From Bacteroidales bacterium (GTDB taxonomy: Bacteria > Bacteroidota > Bacteroidia > Bacteroidales > GWA2-32-17), in contig JAOAFV010000049.1 in NCBI GenBank assembly GCA_026416095.1, positions 1-32,157 of the forward strand: a stretch of 32,157 nt of DNA, read 5' to 3'. Below are positions 23,801 through 32,157 of the stretch, piece by piece (the first letter of the stretch is position 1; each line of letters begins with the position of its first letter). The translations under genes were made by a program, and so were the position numbers. A model generated the notes under the pieces. The model saw nothing but the letters and a program-made list of their open reading frames with translations, did no database searches and was not told where the DNA came from.

Positions 23801-26210
23801 TATGTAGAAACTTTTCTTTTAATCTTTTTACTATGTTTTTTTCTTTCTTTATTTCGTCATGATAATATTTGTAACTATCGGAGTAACCATAAGCATAACC
23901 ATATCCATATCCATAATTATAGTAGTAGTTACTATACTTGGCTTTGTTAAAATCAAAAGAATTTAAAACAACCATTAAATTTTTAATATTCTTTTCGTAA
24001 ATCAAATGATTAATATTGTATAAGAAAGATCTTTTAGAAAAGTGCGATTTAATAACATAAATAGGAAAATGAACTAATTTGAAAACAGTTAGGGCATCAG
24101 ATACGATTCCAATAGGGGGAGTATCTATAACTATAATATCGAAGAGGGAAGAAATATTTTTAAGAAACACTTCAAAATCGGGCGAAGCTATTAATTCAGA
24201 TGGATTTGGATATAATGGACCAGAAGTTAAAATAAACAAATTTTCTATTGGCCCCTTTTGAATGCATTCTTCAAGAGATGTTTTTCTGGTCAATATTGTT
24301 GACACACCTTTATTATTCTCTAAATTAAAGCCAACATGTATTCTTGGTTTTCTTAAATCAAGGTCAACAAGAAGAACCTTTTTATTACGATAGGTAAAAA
24401 TTCCTGCCAAATTTATTGATATTAATGTTTTCCCTTCTCCACTAACAGTCGAAGAAATTGCAATGATATTATTTTTTGGTTCCTTTTGCAAAAATTCTAT
24501 AGTTGCTCTACAGTTTCTGAACGATTCACTAAATATTGAGTTGGGTTTAACATTAATAAGCAATTGCGAATGTGTAAGTTTATACTTGTATAAAGGTATA
24601 ATACCTAATATTTTTGCATCGGTATAATCCTGAATTTCGCTTATAGTTGTTATTTCTGAAAAAAGTAAATATCTTAAAAAAATCAATATAACACTTAACA
24701 TCAACGACATGCCTATGCCAATTGCAATAGCTTGATTTTTTTTTGGCGATACTGGCTCTGTTGGAACATTTGTACTTTGAAGTATAGTAGCATAACTTAT
24801 GTTGCCAGCTTGCGTTATTAAATATTCCGACTTTTTTTCTAAAAGCTTATTATAATAACCAAGATTTACTTCATACAAACGTTTTAATCTTAAATACTCT
24901 AAATCTTCAGATTTTATTATTTCGTCTTTTGTTGCAACTTGATTCTTTTTCTTTACTAATAAATCTTTTTTTTCTTGTAATCTCTCAAATGAATATTTAA
25001 TTAAATCTTTAATGGCTTTGATATACTCGTTTACTTGCTTTTCCATATTTGAATACTCAAGACTTGATTTAGTAAATTTTGTAAGTAATAAATTTTTTTG
25101 TTCTTCTAATTGTTGAACCTTTGTCAATAATGAAATAAGAGAAGCATTATTTATCCAGGATGACAAAACAACAAGTTCGTATAAATTTATATGGTCCTTA
25201 TTAACTGCATCAAGAACCTTTTTTAGTCCATATTCTTCTATTTCTATATTTGTAAGTTGATTATTAATTTCAACTAAAATATTATCTGTACCTCTATTAA
25301 TCTTTTGCTCAACAATATTGTTAGAAATTTTATACTTGAAAATTTCATTCTCCAAACTATCAACAATGTTATAAATATAAGCAATTTGTTTTTCTAAAAA
25401 TTCAAGAATTTTTTTTGCACTTTCATTTTTCTTCTCTACGTCGTATAAAATAAATTCTTGAGCAATTTTTTGTGGTATTTCAGCGGCTTTTATAGGATTT
25501 TTGTCGTTAAATGTTATTGCAATAGTATTGGCCTCTGAATTTATAACACTTATAGAAAGAGACCTAAAATATTCCTGTATTACCGAAATTGTATCTCTGA
25601 TAATAAAAAAATAATAATTTTCTTTAATTTTACTATTTTGTTCTTTAATTGCTTCAAAATTTTTTATATTAATCTTAAACCTTAAACCTGAGATTGAATC
25701 CCAGGCTCCGGCTATAATTTTTTTTTCTTTTTCTTCACTACCAACCAAGTACTTTACTATAATTTTATTATCTTCAAAAAAAACATAAATTGGTTTATTA
25801 TAAATTAAATTATTCGTAACAATATGTTCCACAATGAATGGAGAAGTTTTGTATAGTTCGTAAGATAAAAAAGTTCCTTGAGAATAATAAGATGTGAAAA
25901 GTGGAAGCTTAGAAAATACTCTTTTTAAAAATTCTGGCGATTTAAGTAATTCTACAATTTGTGAAAGATTCACTTCTTCTTTCTGAGATACCAAATCTCC
26001 AATTACTTTACTCTTTTCTTCTTCTTTAATTTGTATAATTGCAGTTGATGTATATATTGGTGCTGTGTACCTAAGATACAAAAAAACTCCAATTAATGAA
26101 AATAAAAAGAAAATACCAATTAAAATTAATGACTTTTTCACTACAAGCCAAAGAATGTACGGATCAAATTTGTCGTTAATAATAGGTATGTTCTTTCTTT
26201 CAGTAGCCAT
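23793..26210 (-). CDS. Wzc-like polysaccharide co-polymerase / bacterial tyrosine kinase
   Basis: 805 residues. Seen: a Wzz-type N-terminal part with a first membrane helix (about 28-50), a long periplasmic coiled-coil region (GNVR type, about 280-470), a second helix (about 490-515), then a cytoplasmic BY-kinase domain with Walker A SGEGKT (K594), Walker A' VLLVDLDLRKPR and Walker B IIVIDTPP. The tail has 13 tyrosines within residues 759-783. Known: Wzc controls chain length and export, cycling between phosphorylated and free tail; the cognate phosphatase (Wzb) is not in the window. It lies 2 bases after the wza gene and overlaps the phosphoglycosyltransferase gene by 8 bases. All functional motifs are intact. 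A role in exopolysaccharide or capsule export is well supported; which polymer is unknown. Confidence 0.93.
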   Translation of the reverse strand: MATERKNIPIINDKFDPYILWLVVKKSLILIGIFFLFSLIGVFLYLRYTAPIYTSTAIIQIKEEEKSKVIGDLVSQKEEVNLSQIVELLKSPEFLKRVFSKLPLFTSYYSQGTFLSYELYKTSPFIVEHIVTNNLIYNKPIYVFFEDNKIIVKYLVGSEEKEKKIIAGAWDSISGLRFKINIKNFEAIKEQNSKIKENYYFFIIRDTISVIQEYFRSLSISVINSEANTIAITFNDKNPIKAAEIPQKIAQEFILYDVEKKNESAKKILEFLEKQIAYIYNIVDSLENEIFKYKISNNIVEQKINRGTDNILVEINNQLTNIEIEEYGLKKVLDAVNKDHINLYELVVLSSWINNASLISLLTKVQQLEEQKNLLLTKFTKSSLEYSNMEKQVNEYIKAIKDLIKYSFERLQEKKDLLVKKKNQVATKDEIIKSEDLEYLRLKRLYEVNLGYYNKLLEKKSEYLITQAGNISYATILQSTNVPTEPVSPKKNQAIAIGIGMSLMLSVILIFLRYLLFSEITTISEIQDYTDAKILGIIPLYKYKLTHSQLLINVKPNSIFSESFRNCRATIEFLQKEPKNNIIAISSTVSGEGKTLISINLAGIFTYRNKKVLLVDLDLRKPRIHVGFNLENNKGVSTILTRKTSLEECIQKGPIENLFILTSGPLYPNPSELIASPDFEVFLKNISSLFDIIVIDTPPIGIVSDALTVFKLVHFPIYVIKSHFSKRSFLYNINHLIYEKNIKNLMVVLNSFDFNKAKYSNYYYNYGYGYGYAYGYSDSYKYYHDEIKKEKNIVKRLKEKFLHNG
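23862..23936 (-). repeat. Tyrosine-rich tail of the Wzc-like kinase (short GY-type repeat)
   Basis: Codons for residues 759-783 contain 13 Tyr, including a run of GY/AY dipeptides made from the repeated hexamer ATATGG/TATGGT. This is the autophosphorylation cluster of BY-kinases; the repeat nature at DNA level could let it vary in length. Confidence 0.75.
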
Positions 26211-26212
26211 GT

Positions 26213-27004
26213 TTACTTAATAAAAATAGTATAAATTAAAATAGCTGTAGTTAATAAATTCAAATAAGGAGTTATTTCATTTAACATACGTGTTGCCCAA
26301 AGTGGACGACGTTCTACATATATTATATCGTTTGGTTCCAGATTGAAGTTTGCATTTTTCATTTGATTAATGTTGTTTAAGTTAAAAATATATATTTGTG
26401 GATTATTTAATGAACCTCTTATAAGTTTAATTTTATATGATTTTGAAAAGTCGCTTATGCCTCCTGCTTCGGCAAGTGCTTCTATAAGCGAAATATTTTC
26501 ATTAGTAAAGTTTATTATCTTTCCGGAAGAAGCACCGCTGTTAAAAACAATCACTTTTTTATTGGTAACTCTGATCTTTACAAAAGGCTCAAGAATATAT
26601 CGACTATATATTTTTTGCAATGTATCTTCTGCTTGTCTTATAGTAAGATTACTCAAATTAATCCTTCCTATTATTGGTAACTTTACTTTTCCATCATATT
26701 CAATATCATATTCAATACCTTGAGTTCCTTGCTGGGTTTGATTAAATTCAATTAGCTGACTTCCATTATTATAAAAAATTTTTATATCTAACTTATCGTA
26801 AGGCTTTAATCTATATTCTTGTGTTTCAGTTGTTTTAAATTCTGAAAATTTATAATCGGCAGGAGTTCTAAACATTTCATTGGGGGCTAACACTTTGCAA
26901 GAATACAAAAATAGAATAAAATAAGTAGATAGTATTAGTTGTGTTAATATGCATATAAAACATCGCTTTAAAAAAAATTTTATATTTTTAAAAATTATAT
27001 TCAC
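26213..27004 (-). CDS. Wza-like polysaccharide export lipoprotein
   Basis: 263 residues from a GTG start. Seen: a long N-terminal hydrophobic signal ending LFLYSC with candidate lipidated Cys36 (lipobox position -2 is Tyr, so not ideal), a polysaccharide-export domain (about 60-155, RLKPYDKLDIKIF and VKLPIIGRINLSNLTI), one SLBB-type domain (about 155-235, GEA... as ISDFSKSYKIKLIRG and NDIIYV), and a C-terminal hydrophobic helix (TTAILIYTIFIK). It is shorter than E. coli Wza (379), having one SLBB domain rather than two, which is common in Bacteroidota. No ATG stands before the lipobox, which supports the GTG. It precedes wzc by 2 bases. Function: outer-membrane export channel working with the Wzc homologue. 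Confidence 0.9.
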   Translation of the reverse strand: MNIIFKNIKFFLKRCFICILTQLILSTYFILFLYSCKVLAPNEMFRTPADYKFSEFKTTETQEYRLKPYDKLDIKIFYNNGSQLIEFNQTQQGTQGIEYDIEYDGKVKLPIIGRINLSNLTIRQAEDTLQKIYSRYILEPFVKIRVTNKKVIVFNSGASSGKIINFTNENISLIEALAEAGGISDFSKSYKIKLIRGSLNNPQIYIFNLNNINQMKNANFNLEPNDIIYVERRPLWATRMLNEITPYLNLLTTAILIYTIFIK

Positions 27005-27040
27005 TTACTTTGCATTATAAAAGTACAAAATAAACAAAAA

Positions 27041-28273
27041 TTATTTTACTTGGCAAAAGTTCTTTTGCTTATCAAAAATAATACCTTTTTCCGAAAGTAA
27101 TGTTTCATATAAATTAGTCATATTTTTAACAAGATTTTCATAAGAAAAAGTATTATATATAAAGCTTCTTGAAAATACCGATAATTGGTATCTTAAACCA
27201 TCATCATTGATTAAAAGTAATAATTTTTCTAAAAAATCATCAACATTATTGGGTGAACAGAGTAATGCAGTTTTATTTTCTAACACAATATCTTTAATAC
27301 CCCCAACATTAGTAGCAACTATAGGAACTCCGGCAGCTTGCGCTTCTATTAAGCAAACAGGCGTTCCTTCGTTTAAGGAGGTAAGAGCAACAATATCGGT
27401 TGAACAATATAATTCGTCTATTTCCTTTACCCAACTTAAAAACTTAATATCGAAATCATCATTTACATCTCCATTTAATGAAACTCTTAACCCCAATGAT
27501 TTTGCATAATTAATTAAATTTCCTTTTTCGCTTCCATCTCCAGCAATAATAGCTTTTATCTTTTTAGTTGTACGTTGTTTAGCCTTTGCTATTGCATTAA
27601 TAAACATGTAATGATTTTTAACTGGAACCAAACGGCCTATAGTAGATATAATAATGTCGGAATTTTTAATATTGTATTTCTGCCTAAATGAAATTCTTTT
27701 TATATCTTTAGGCTCAGTAAATTTTGATAAATTAAATCCTAAAGGGATAATTTTTACCTTATTTGCTGGAGCTATTTTATATACTTCTGTTAAATCGAAT
27801 TTTTGTTGTTTGCTTAAAGCTATTATTGCATCGCTTTTAGACGCAAGATATCTTTCGATTTTTATAAAAAATTTTGTTTTTCCTTTGCCAAAATATGAAT
27901 GAAACACATGACCATGAAAAGTATGCACTATTACAGGTACCTTCATTCTTATGGCAGCTAATCTTCCTATGGCACCTGCTTTCGAAGCATGGGTGTGTAC
28001 AATATGTGGGTTAAATTTTTTTATTATGTTCACGATCTTCCTATAAGCCATTATATCATTGTAAGGTTTAATATCTCTTACCAATTCCGGAATAACAACA
28101 GCATGAATTCCAAGTTGTTCTAAAATATATCGTGAACTTTCTTCGTCATCTTCATGAATACCACCAATTAAAAGAGTTTTATACTTTTTTGGTAAATAAG
28201 CTGTTAAGTATGCAGCATTGTATGTAGGCCCTCCAATATTAAAACGATTTATTATTCGTAAAACTCTTATCAT
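27041..28273 (-). CDS. GT4-family glycosyltransferase
   Basis: 410 residues with a GT-B fold. Seen: N-terminal glycine motif RFNIGGPTYN, HIVHTHASKAGAIGRLAA, VHTFHGHVF, IPLGFNLSKF, the C-terminal donor-binding ISTIGRLVPVKNH, IAGDGSE, and the retaining EX7E motif with E302 and E310 (EGTPVCLIE). Known: GT4 enzymes add a sugar with retention of configuration from a nucleotide sugar, here most likely to an undecaprenyl-linked acceptor. It is the only sugar transferase of this class in the window, so the repeat unit of the polymer may be completed elsewhere. The last ~20 residues (KGIIFDKQKNF) are outside the domain. A 36-base gap separates it from the wza gene and 59 bases from asnB. Confidence 0.9.
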   Translation of the reverse strand: MIRVLRIINRFNIGGPTYNAAYLTAYLPKKYKTLLIGGIHEDDEESSRYILEQLGIHAVVIPELVRDIKPYNDIMAYRKIVNIIKKFNPHIVHTHASKAGAIGRLAAIRMKVPVIVHTFHGHVFHSYFGKGKTKFFIKIERYLASKSDAIIALSKQQKFDLTEVYKIAPANKVKIIPLGFNLSKFTEPKDIKRISFRQKYNIKNSDIIISTIGRLVPVKNHYMFINAIAKAKQRTTKKIKAIIAGDGSEKGNLINYAKSLGLRVSLNGDVNDDFDIKFLSWVKEIDELYCSTDIVALTSLNEGTPVCLIEAQAAGVPIVATNVGGIKDIVLENKTALLCSPNNVDDFLEKLLLLINDDGLRYQLSVFSRSFIYNTFSYENLVKNMTNLYETLLSEKGIIFDKQKNFCQVK

Positions 28274-28332
28274 AAATCTTTATCATCGTGTAGTAATACG
28301 ATTACATTGTCAATATTGTTTTACATTTTTTG

Positions 28333-30201
28333 TTAAATATCGAAGTCACACGACGAAATATTATTTTTTTTACACCAATACAAAAATATAAATAAACTAA
28401 ATACTATCAAAGGAGTATCTTTAACATTTTTAGAATATAACCTATTTTTAATTTGATTAATATATTCTTCATTTAAAATTTTTAAATTTTCAATGTATTT
28501 TTCATTTAGTAGATCGTCGACATATGTTTTAAGTGGGCGAGTAAGCCAGTCTTTTAATGGTACTTCAAATCCATGCTTGGGTTTTCGAAGGGTATGTTCA
28601 GGTAACAACTTTCCAAAAACCTTACGTAATATCCATTTACTTTTTTTATTAATCTTAAGATAATCAGGAAGGATTTTAGCAAATTCTACTATTCTATAAT
28701 CTACAAGCGGACAACGAATTTCAAAGCCATTTATAGCAGATGCTATATCAGATTTTACTAACATATCATTCGGTAAAACTAAATCTATATCATTTAACAA
28801 AATATTATTTAAAGTATTTGGATCATACTTTAAATATTTTGTATAATCAAAGTTTAATTTTTTAACAAATACCTGATCTGCAAAATAATTAATAGAAGCA
28901 AGATAAAGGTATCTTTCGTACGAATTCATTTTGTAAGCTTTAATTAATTTCTGTAATTGTCGTATTCTATTTAATACTTTATTGCTTCTTTCGGCTGGAA
29001 GACAATTAATTAAGGGAGAAAAAATTCCAAGAACCTTCAGATAAATATTGAATTTTTTTATATAATAAAATGCTTTATGTTTATAATAACCAGCAAATAA
29101 TTCATCGCCGCCATCACCAGTAAGAGCTACTTTAATTATATTTTTTACATTTCTTACAAGAGAAATAAGAGCAATAACAGAGCTATCGGCATATGGCTCG
29201 TCAATATAATTTAGGAAATCAAATAAACTCTGAAATAATTCATCTTCAGTTATTTCTATAATAACATGATCGGTATTTAAAAACTTAGCAACACATAAAG
29301 CATCGAAGGTTTCGTCGTATATTTTTCTTGATCTAAAAGAAACATTAAATGTTTTAAGTTTAGTATATTGGTTAGCAATAGCAGCAATTATACTTGAATC
29401 TAAACCTCCGCTCAAAAAACAACCTACTGGCACGTCGGAAATAAGATGTTCTCTTACAGATTGATGAACAATTAGTTCAAATTGTTTAAATAATTCTTCT
29501 TGACTTACTGAAAAATCAGCCTCCGATTTATTATAATATGATTTTTCTACTACTTTTTTATCTTTTACTTCAATATAATGATATGGCAAAAGTTTTTTAA
29601 TTTCTTTATAAATTGTAAATGGTGCAGGTATGTAGCTAAATTGAAAATAATAATATAAACTTTCAATATCAATTTTGAATTTTTCGTTTCTTAATATTCG
29701 TAATATTGCTTTTATTTCCGACGAAAAAATTAAGTAATTAGAAGTCTGATAGTAAAATAATGGTTTTACGCCATAACGATCGCGTACTATAATCAATTTA
29801 TTTTCGGCCTTATTGTATACAACAAAAGCATAGTCACCAATTATTTTATTCAATATATTTTTTTCTTCTTTTATAAAATATTTTAATAATACTTCTGTAT
29901 CGGAGTTAGAAAAAAAATTTATATTTTGTTTTAACAAATAATTTTTTATTTCCAAAAAATTATAAATTTCGCCATTAAGAATAATTATAAAATTATTAGT
30001 TTCATCGAACATTGGCTGATTAGCCTTCTCAGAAGTATCTATTATGGCCAAACGGGTATGGCCTAACCATACATTTTCGCCGAAGTAATATCCAACATTA
30101 TTTGGCCCTCTTTGCCTTAATAATTTTAAGCCTTCAATAAAATCTTCGGCAGATATATTAGAGCATTGCTCAAAAAAATAAATTCCTAAAATACCACACA
30201 T
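28333..30201 (-). CDS. asnB: Asparagine synthase (glutamine-hydrolysing) type
   Basis: 622 residues. Seen: nucleophile Cys2 at the processed N-terminus (MCGILGIYFFE), glutaminase motifs RQRGPN and LNGEIYN, then the synthetase half with PP-loop SGGLDSS at 264-270 and LTGDGGDELFAGYYKHK. Known: class II glutamine amidotransferase that amidates aspartate; Bacteroidota often carry several, and paralogues next to polysaccharide genes probably amidate sugar carboxylates or modify precursors. Both half-domains keep their key residues, so it is an active enzyme, but the substrate is uncertain. It starts 2 bases after the C1 peptidase stop and is followed by the GT4 gene 59 bases on. Its place within an export operon favours a role in surface polymer or peptide modification over general asparagine supply. 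Confidence 0.9.
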   Translation of the reverse strand: MCGILGIYFFEQCSNISAEDFIEGLKLLRQRGPNNVGYYFGENVWLGHTRLAIIDTSEKANQPMFDETNNFIIILNGEIYNFLEIKNYLLKQNINFFSNSDTEVLLKYFIKEEKNILNKIIGDYAFVVYNKAENKLIIVRDRYGVKPLFYYQTSNYLIFSSEIKAILRILRNEKFKIDIESLYYYFQFSYIPAPFTIYKEIKKLLPYHYIEVKDKKVVEKSYYNKSEADFSVSQEELFKQFELIVHQSVREHLISDVPVGCFLSGGLDSSIIAAIANQYTKLKTFNVSFRSRKIYDETFDALCVAKFLNTDHVIIEITEDELFQSLFDFLNYIDEPYADSSVIALISLVRNVKNIIKVALTGDGGDELFAGYYKHKAFYYIKKFNIYLKVLGIFSPLINCLPAERSNKVLNRIRQLQKLIKAYKMNSYERYLYLASINYFADQVFVKKLNFDYTKYLKYDPNTLNNILLNDIDLVLPNDMLVKSDIASAINGFEIRCPLVDYRIVEFAKILPDYLKINKKSKWILRKVFGKLLPEHTLRKPKHGFEVPLKDWLTRPLKTYVDDLLNEKYIENLKILNEEYINQIKNRLYSKNVKDTPLIVFSLFIFLYWCKKNNISSCDFDI

Positions 30202-30203
30202 AA

Positions 30204-31592
30204 TTAATCATCAGGATTAAACATAGGCGACCATGGTGGAAGCTTTATTGGTTTTAGTGAATACATTTCAATTACGCTTTTAGGTAGATATTTTTTATTT
30301 ACCACAAGACGAAAAGAATACTCGTTAAACCATTCGTCGGTAATTACCAACATACCATTATATCCACTTGATTGCCCCCAACTATTTTCTACGAGCCATC
30401 GAAGTGGTTTATCGTTTAAGTCGGTATCTACTCCTATCAATGTCATGGCATGAGAAGAGCCGCTTTCAAAAGTCTCAATTCTTGCCCTTTTATCCATCTT
30501 AAAATCAATATTTAAAAGTGAAGAAAAATCAAAATTTTGCAACGATAAATAGCCCTTATCACTATTAAGCATTTTAGCCACATCGCAAGAATAGTATAAA
30601 GGTTGCTTATCTTTCAATGAATTTATAGCATATTTTTTCAAGGAATCAATTGGCAAATTTAAATATATCCAATTTTTACCTTCCACAGTATTTCTGTCGT
30701 ATTCTATCTCGTATGTTTTATAATATTCCATAGAAGGATCATTCATTAACAACACATAATCGTCGGCTTTAAATTCGTCAAAAACTTCTTTCATAAACGT
30801 CAATGGAGTATATTTCTTAGGGCCAACTATTTTATTATCTTTCGTAGTATATGTATATTCAAATTCAGTTGGTGGAATACCTAAAAAATAAACAAGTATT
30901 TTATGAACCTCCTTTAACATTTCGAACTTTCTTTCTCTTAATTTCTCTTTGCTTGCTTTATTATTATACATTTTTCTAATTTCATATATATACTCTCTAA
31001 TTTTATAGGACAATATTCTAATAATATCTTTTGTGTTTTCGCTATGCCAAGTTTCAAGCATGACATCTTTAGGTACAATTCCATACTTTAATATTAGGTT
31101 AATAAAAGAATTCCATACTCCCCCATCACTAATAGGATTTCTATATAACCATTCAATAATTCGGTCGTCTTTTGGTCTATCAGCAGTCTCTATTGCAATT
31201 TCAATAGCAAAATTTGCCTTTTCAAGTAAATCATAAAAATATAAATAAGATGTACTGAATTCAAAATTATTAACATTTAATTTCTCAGCTATTTTGCTTC
31301 TGAATACATTTAATGAAGCAAACATCCAACAGCGACCTGATTTTTTTTGATCAGTTATTCCTGCTGGATTTACTTTGTACTTAAAATTATAATTAAGGTT
31401 ATTTAACTGAGCCCTATCTAATGTTAATTTATTTAATTCGTTATTTGACACAGCATTTATAAGCGCCTTAGTCGTTTTATCTAACTTTAATGAATTATTC
31501 CAATTTTCTATAATTGAAAAACTTATTTCTTTTTGAGAAAAACTTTTGAAAACTAAAAAAATTAAGGCTAAAAAAAATTCCTCTTTTTTCAT
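30204..31592 (-). CDS. Secreted C1-family (bleomycin hydrolase / aminopeptidase C-like) cysteine peptidase
   Basis: 462 residues. Seen: N-terminal signal peptide (MKKEEFFLALIFLVFKSFSQ, cleavage near SFSQ), then the C1B fold with oxyanion Q82, catalytic Cys88 (SGRCWMFA), His381 (SSHAMTLIGVD) and Asn403 (VENSWG). Known: cytosolic Gal6/PepC enzymes have the same core and hexamer but no signal peptide; this one is exported. The C-terminus (MFNPDD) continues past the usual end of the fold, so the Gal6 C-terminal arm that blocks the active site and trims its own end is not clearly the same. First gene of the twelve-gene run, with a -7 element a few bases before the ATG. Paired with asnB 2 bases downstream. 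Substrate unknown; periplasmic peptide turnover is likely. Confidence 0.9.
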   Translation of the reverse strand: MKKEEFFLALIFLVFKSFSQKEISFSIIENWNNSLKLDKTTKALINAVSNNELNKLTLDRAQLNNLNYNFKYKVNPAGITDQKKSGRCWMFASLNVFRSKIAEKLNVNNFEFSTSYLYFYDLLEKANFAIEIAIETADRPKDDRIIEWLYRNPISDGGVWNSFINLILKYGIVPKDVMLETWHSENTKDIIRILSYKIREYIYEIRKMYNNKASKEKLRERKFEMLKEVHKILVYFLGIPPTEFEYTYTTKDNKIVGPKKYTPLTFMKEVFDEFKADDYVLLMNDPSMEYYKTYEIEYDRNTVEGKNWIYLNLPIDSLKKYAINSLKDKQPLYYSCDVAKMLNSDKGYLSLQNFDFSSLLNIDFKMDKRARIETFESGSSHAMTLIGVDTDLNDKPLRWLVENSWGQSSGYNGMLVITDEWFNEYSFRLVVNKKYLPKSVIEMYSLKPIKLPPWSPMFNPDD

Positions 31593-31599
31593 TTTTTTG

Positions 31600-31607
31600 C
31601 AAAATTA
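31600..31607 (-). promoter_or_regulatory. -7 element at the head of the twelve-gene run
   Basis: On the minus strand TAATTTTG is an exact TAnnTTTG match and is followed by C, six A and the ATG at 31592. The start of transcription would fall within a few bases of the start codon, so the message would be almost leaderless. The -33 region has only T-runs and no TTTG. Confidence 0.55.
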
Positions 31608-31694
31608 ATTATTAAGGTAATAAAAATAAAAAACTAAAATACTAAAACTTTTATTTTTACACATCTTTTAAATATCTTTACCAAAAAATTTCAT

Positions 31695-32157
31695 ATGACT
31701 CTCATTGCAAACCCCATTTACGACGTCGTTTTTAAGTATTTAATGGAAAACAACAAAGTTGCTAAACTTCTCTTATCGGACCTTACTGGTCTCAACATCG
31801 TCTCGCTCGAATTACAACCTCAAGAATACACTGCAAGGCCAGAAACGGCAAGTGTGATAATATACCGAATGGACTTCAAAGCAAAAGTCAGAGACAAACA
31901 AGGCAACAAAAAACTCGTTTTAATAGAAATACAGAAAGCTAAATTCTTTACCGATATTATTCGCTTTCGTAAGTACCTTGGAGAACAGTATGCTCACCCA
32001 TCGAACGTTATTGAAAAAGGCAACAAGAAAGTAGGTATACCAATAATAACCATATACTTTATAGGTTACAAGTTAGATAGCAACATAGAAGTACCTATAA
32101 TAAGGGTGGCTCGTCAGATACTTGACAACACCACAAAGGAAGTGTTAGACGTTAAGG
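31695..32157 (+). CDS. PD-(D/E)XK nuclease family transposase (PDDEXK_2 / Rpn-like), partial
   Basis: Open to the window end (no stop seen), 154 codons visible. Seen: MTLIANPIYDVVFKYLMENN, then YRMDFKAKV with the Asp, and LVLIEIQKAKFF with E-X-Q, the metal-binding core of PD-(D/E)XK enzymes, and RFRKYLGEQY. Known: this family (PF12784 type, related to E. coli Rpn proteins) is repeated many times in Bacteroidota genomes and acts in recombination-promoted DNA cleavage. Base use is visibly different from neighbours: many CTC, GTC, ATC, TCG codons and more G+C, pointing to recent arrival. It is divergent from the peptidase gene over about 100 bases. No inverted repeats or target duplication can be seen because the right end is cut off. 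Confidence 0.85.
   Translation, partial: MTLIANPIYDVVFKYLMENNKVAKLLLSDLTGLNIVSLELQPQEYTARPETASVIIYRMDFKAKVRDKQGNKKLVLIEIQKAKFFTDIIRFRKYLGEQYAHPSNVIEKGNKKVGIPIITIYFIGYKLDSNIEVPIIRVARQILDNTTKEVLDVK

Noticed and set aside
26370-26723. Plus-strand open frame of 117 codons across the wza-like gene
   Set aside because: Hydrophobic by reverse translation of the sense codons; the sense gene has complete export domains here.

Overview
The window is strongly AT-rich and reads as chromosome of a member of the Bacteroidota. The evidence is a type IX secretion (T9SS) type B sorting domain (CHU_C) on a giant surface protein, SprB repeats, signal peptides ending in ...SFSQ / ...LLSQ, promoter-like TAnnTTTG elements with A-rich leaders instead of Shine-Dalgarno sites, and Bacteroidota-style versions of UvrA, the acyl-CoA dehydrogenase and the Wzc kinase. 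I cannot place it more finely than phylum or order.

Left part (1-4400): the 3' end of a SpoIIE/PP2C-type phosphatase, ispE (MEP isoprenoid pathway), a DUF368 polyprenyl-phosphate transporter (tail to tail with ispE), udk (uridine kinase) divergent from it, and a PolB-like 3'-5' exonuclease. A gene-poor stretch with a nested stem-loop follows, then a tRNA-Arg(ACG) on the minus strand. Middle part (4400-14850): a 1209-residue T9SS client with five Ig-like and four SprB repeats, a long-chain-type acyl-CoA dehydrogenase, a 1121-residue surface or outer-membrane protein whose start is problematic, a small secreted protein with a Cys/His motif and an unusual Shine-Dalgarno site, and about 690 bases with no gene I recognise.

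Right part (14855-31592): twelve minus-strand genes with no gap above about 60 bases and several overlaps, probably one very long operon. In transcription order they are a secreted C1 (bleomycin-hydrolase-like) peptidase, asnB, a GT4 glycosyltransferase, wza-like exporter, wzc-like tyrosine kinase, WecA/TagO-type phosphoglycosyltransferase, MltD-like lytic transglycosylase, uvrA, a LOG-family protein, an M23 peptidase, dxr (MEP pathway) and rseP (site-2 protease). The run joins polysaccharide initiation and export, peptidoglycan remodelling, isoprenoid supply and envelope stress. The DUF368 transporter and ispE at the left end belong to the same lipid-carrier economy. The window ends inside a PD-(D/E)XK (Rpn/PDDEXK_2) transposase-family gene whose base use looks foreign to its neighbours.

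I found no CRISPR array, prophage, rRNA or insertion sequence with visible ends. The points most worth a second look are the unresolved start of the 1121-residue surface protein, the twelve-gene envelope run with its nearly leaderless promoter, and the small Cys/His secreted protein.
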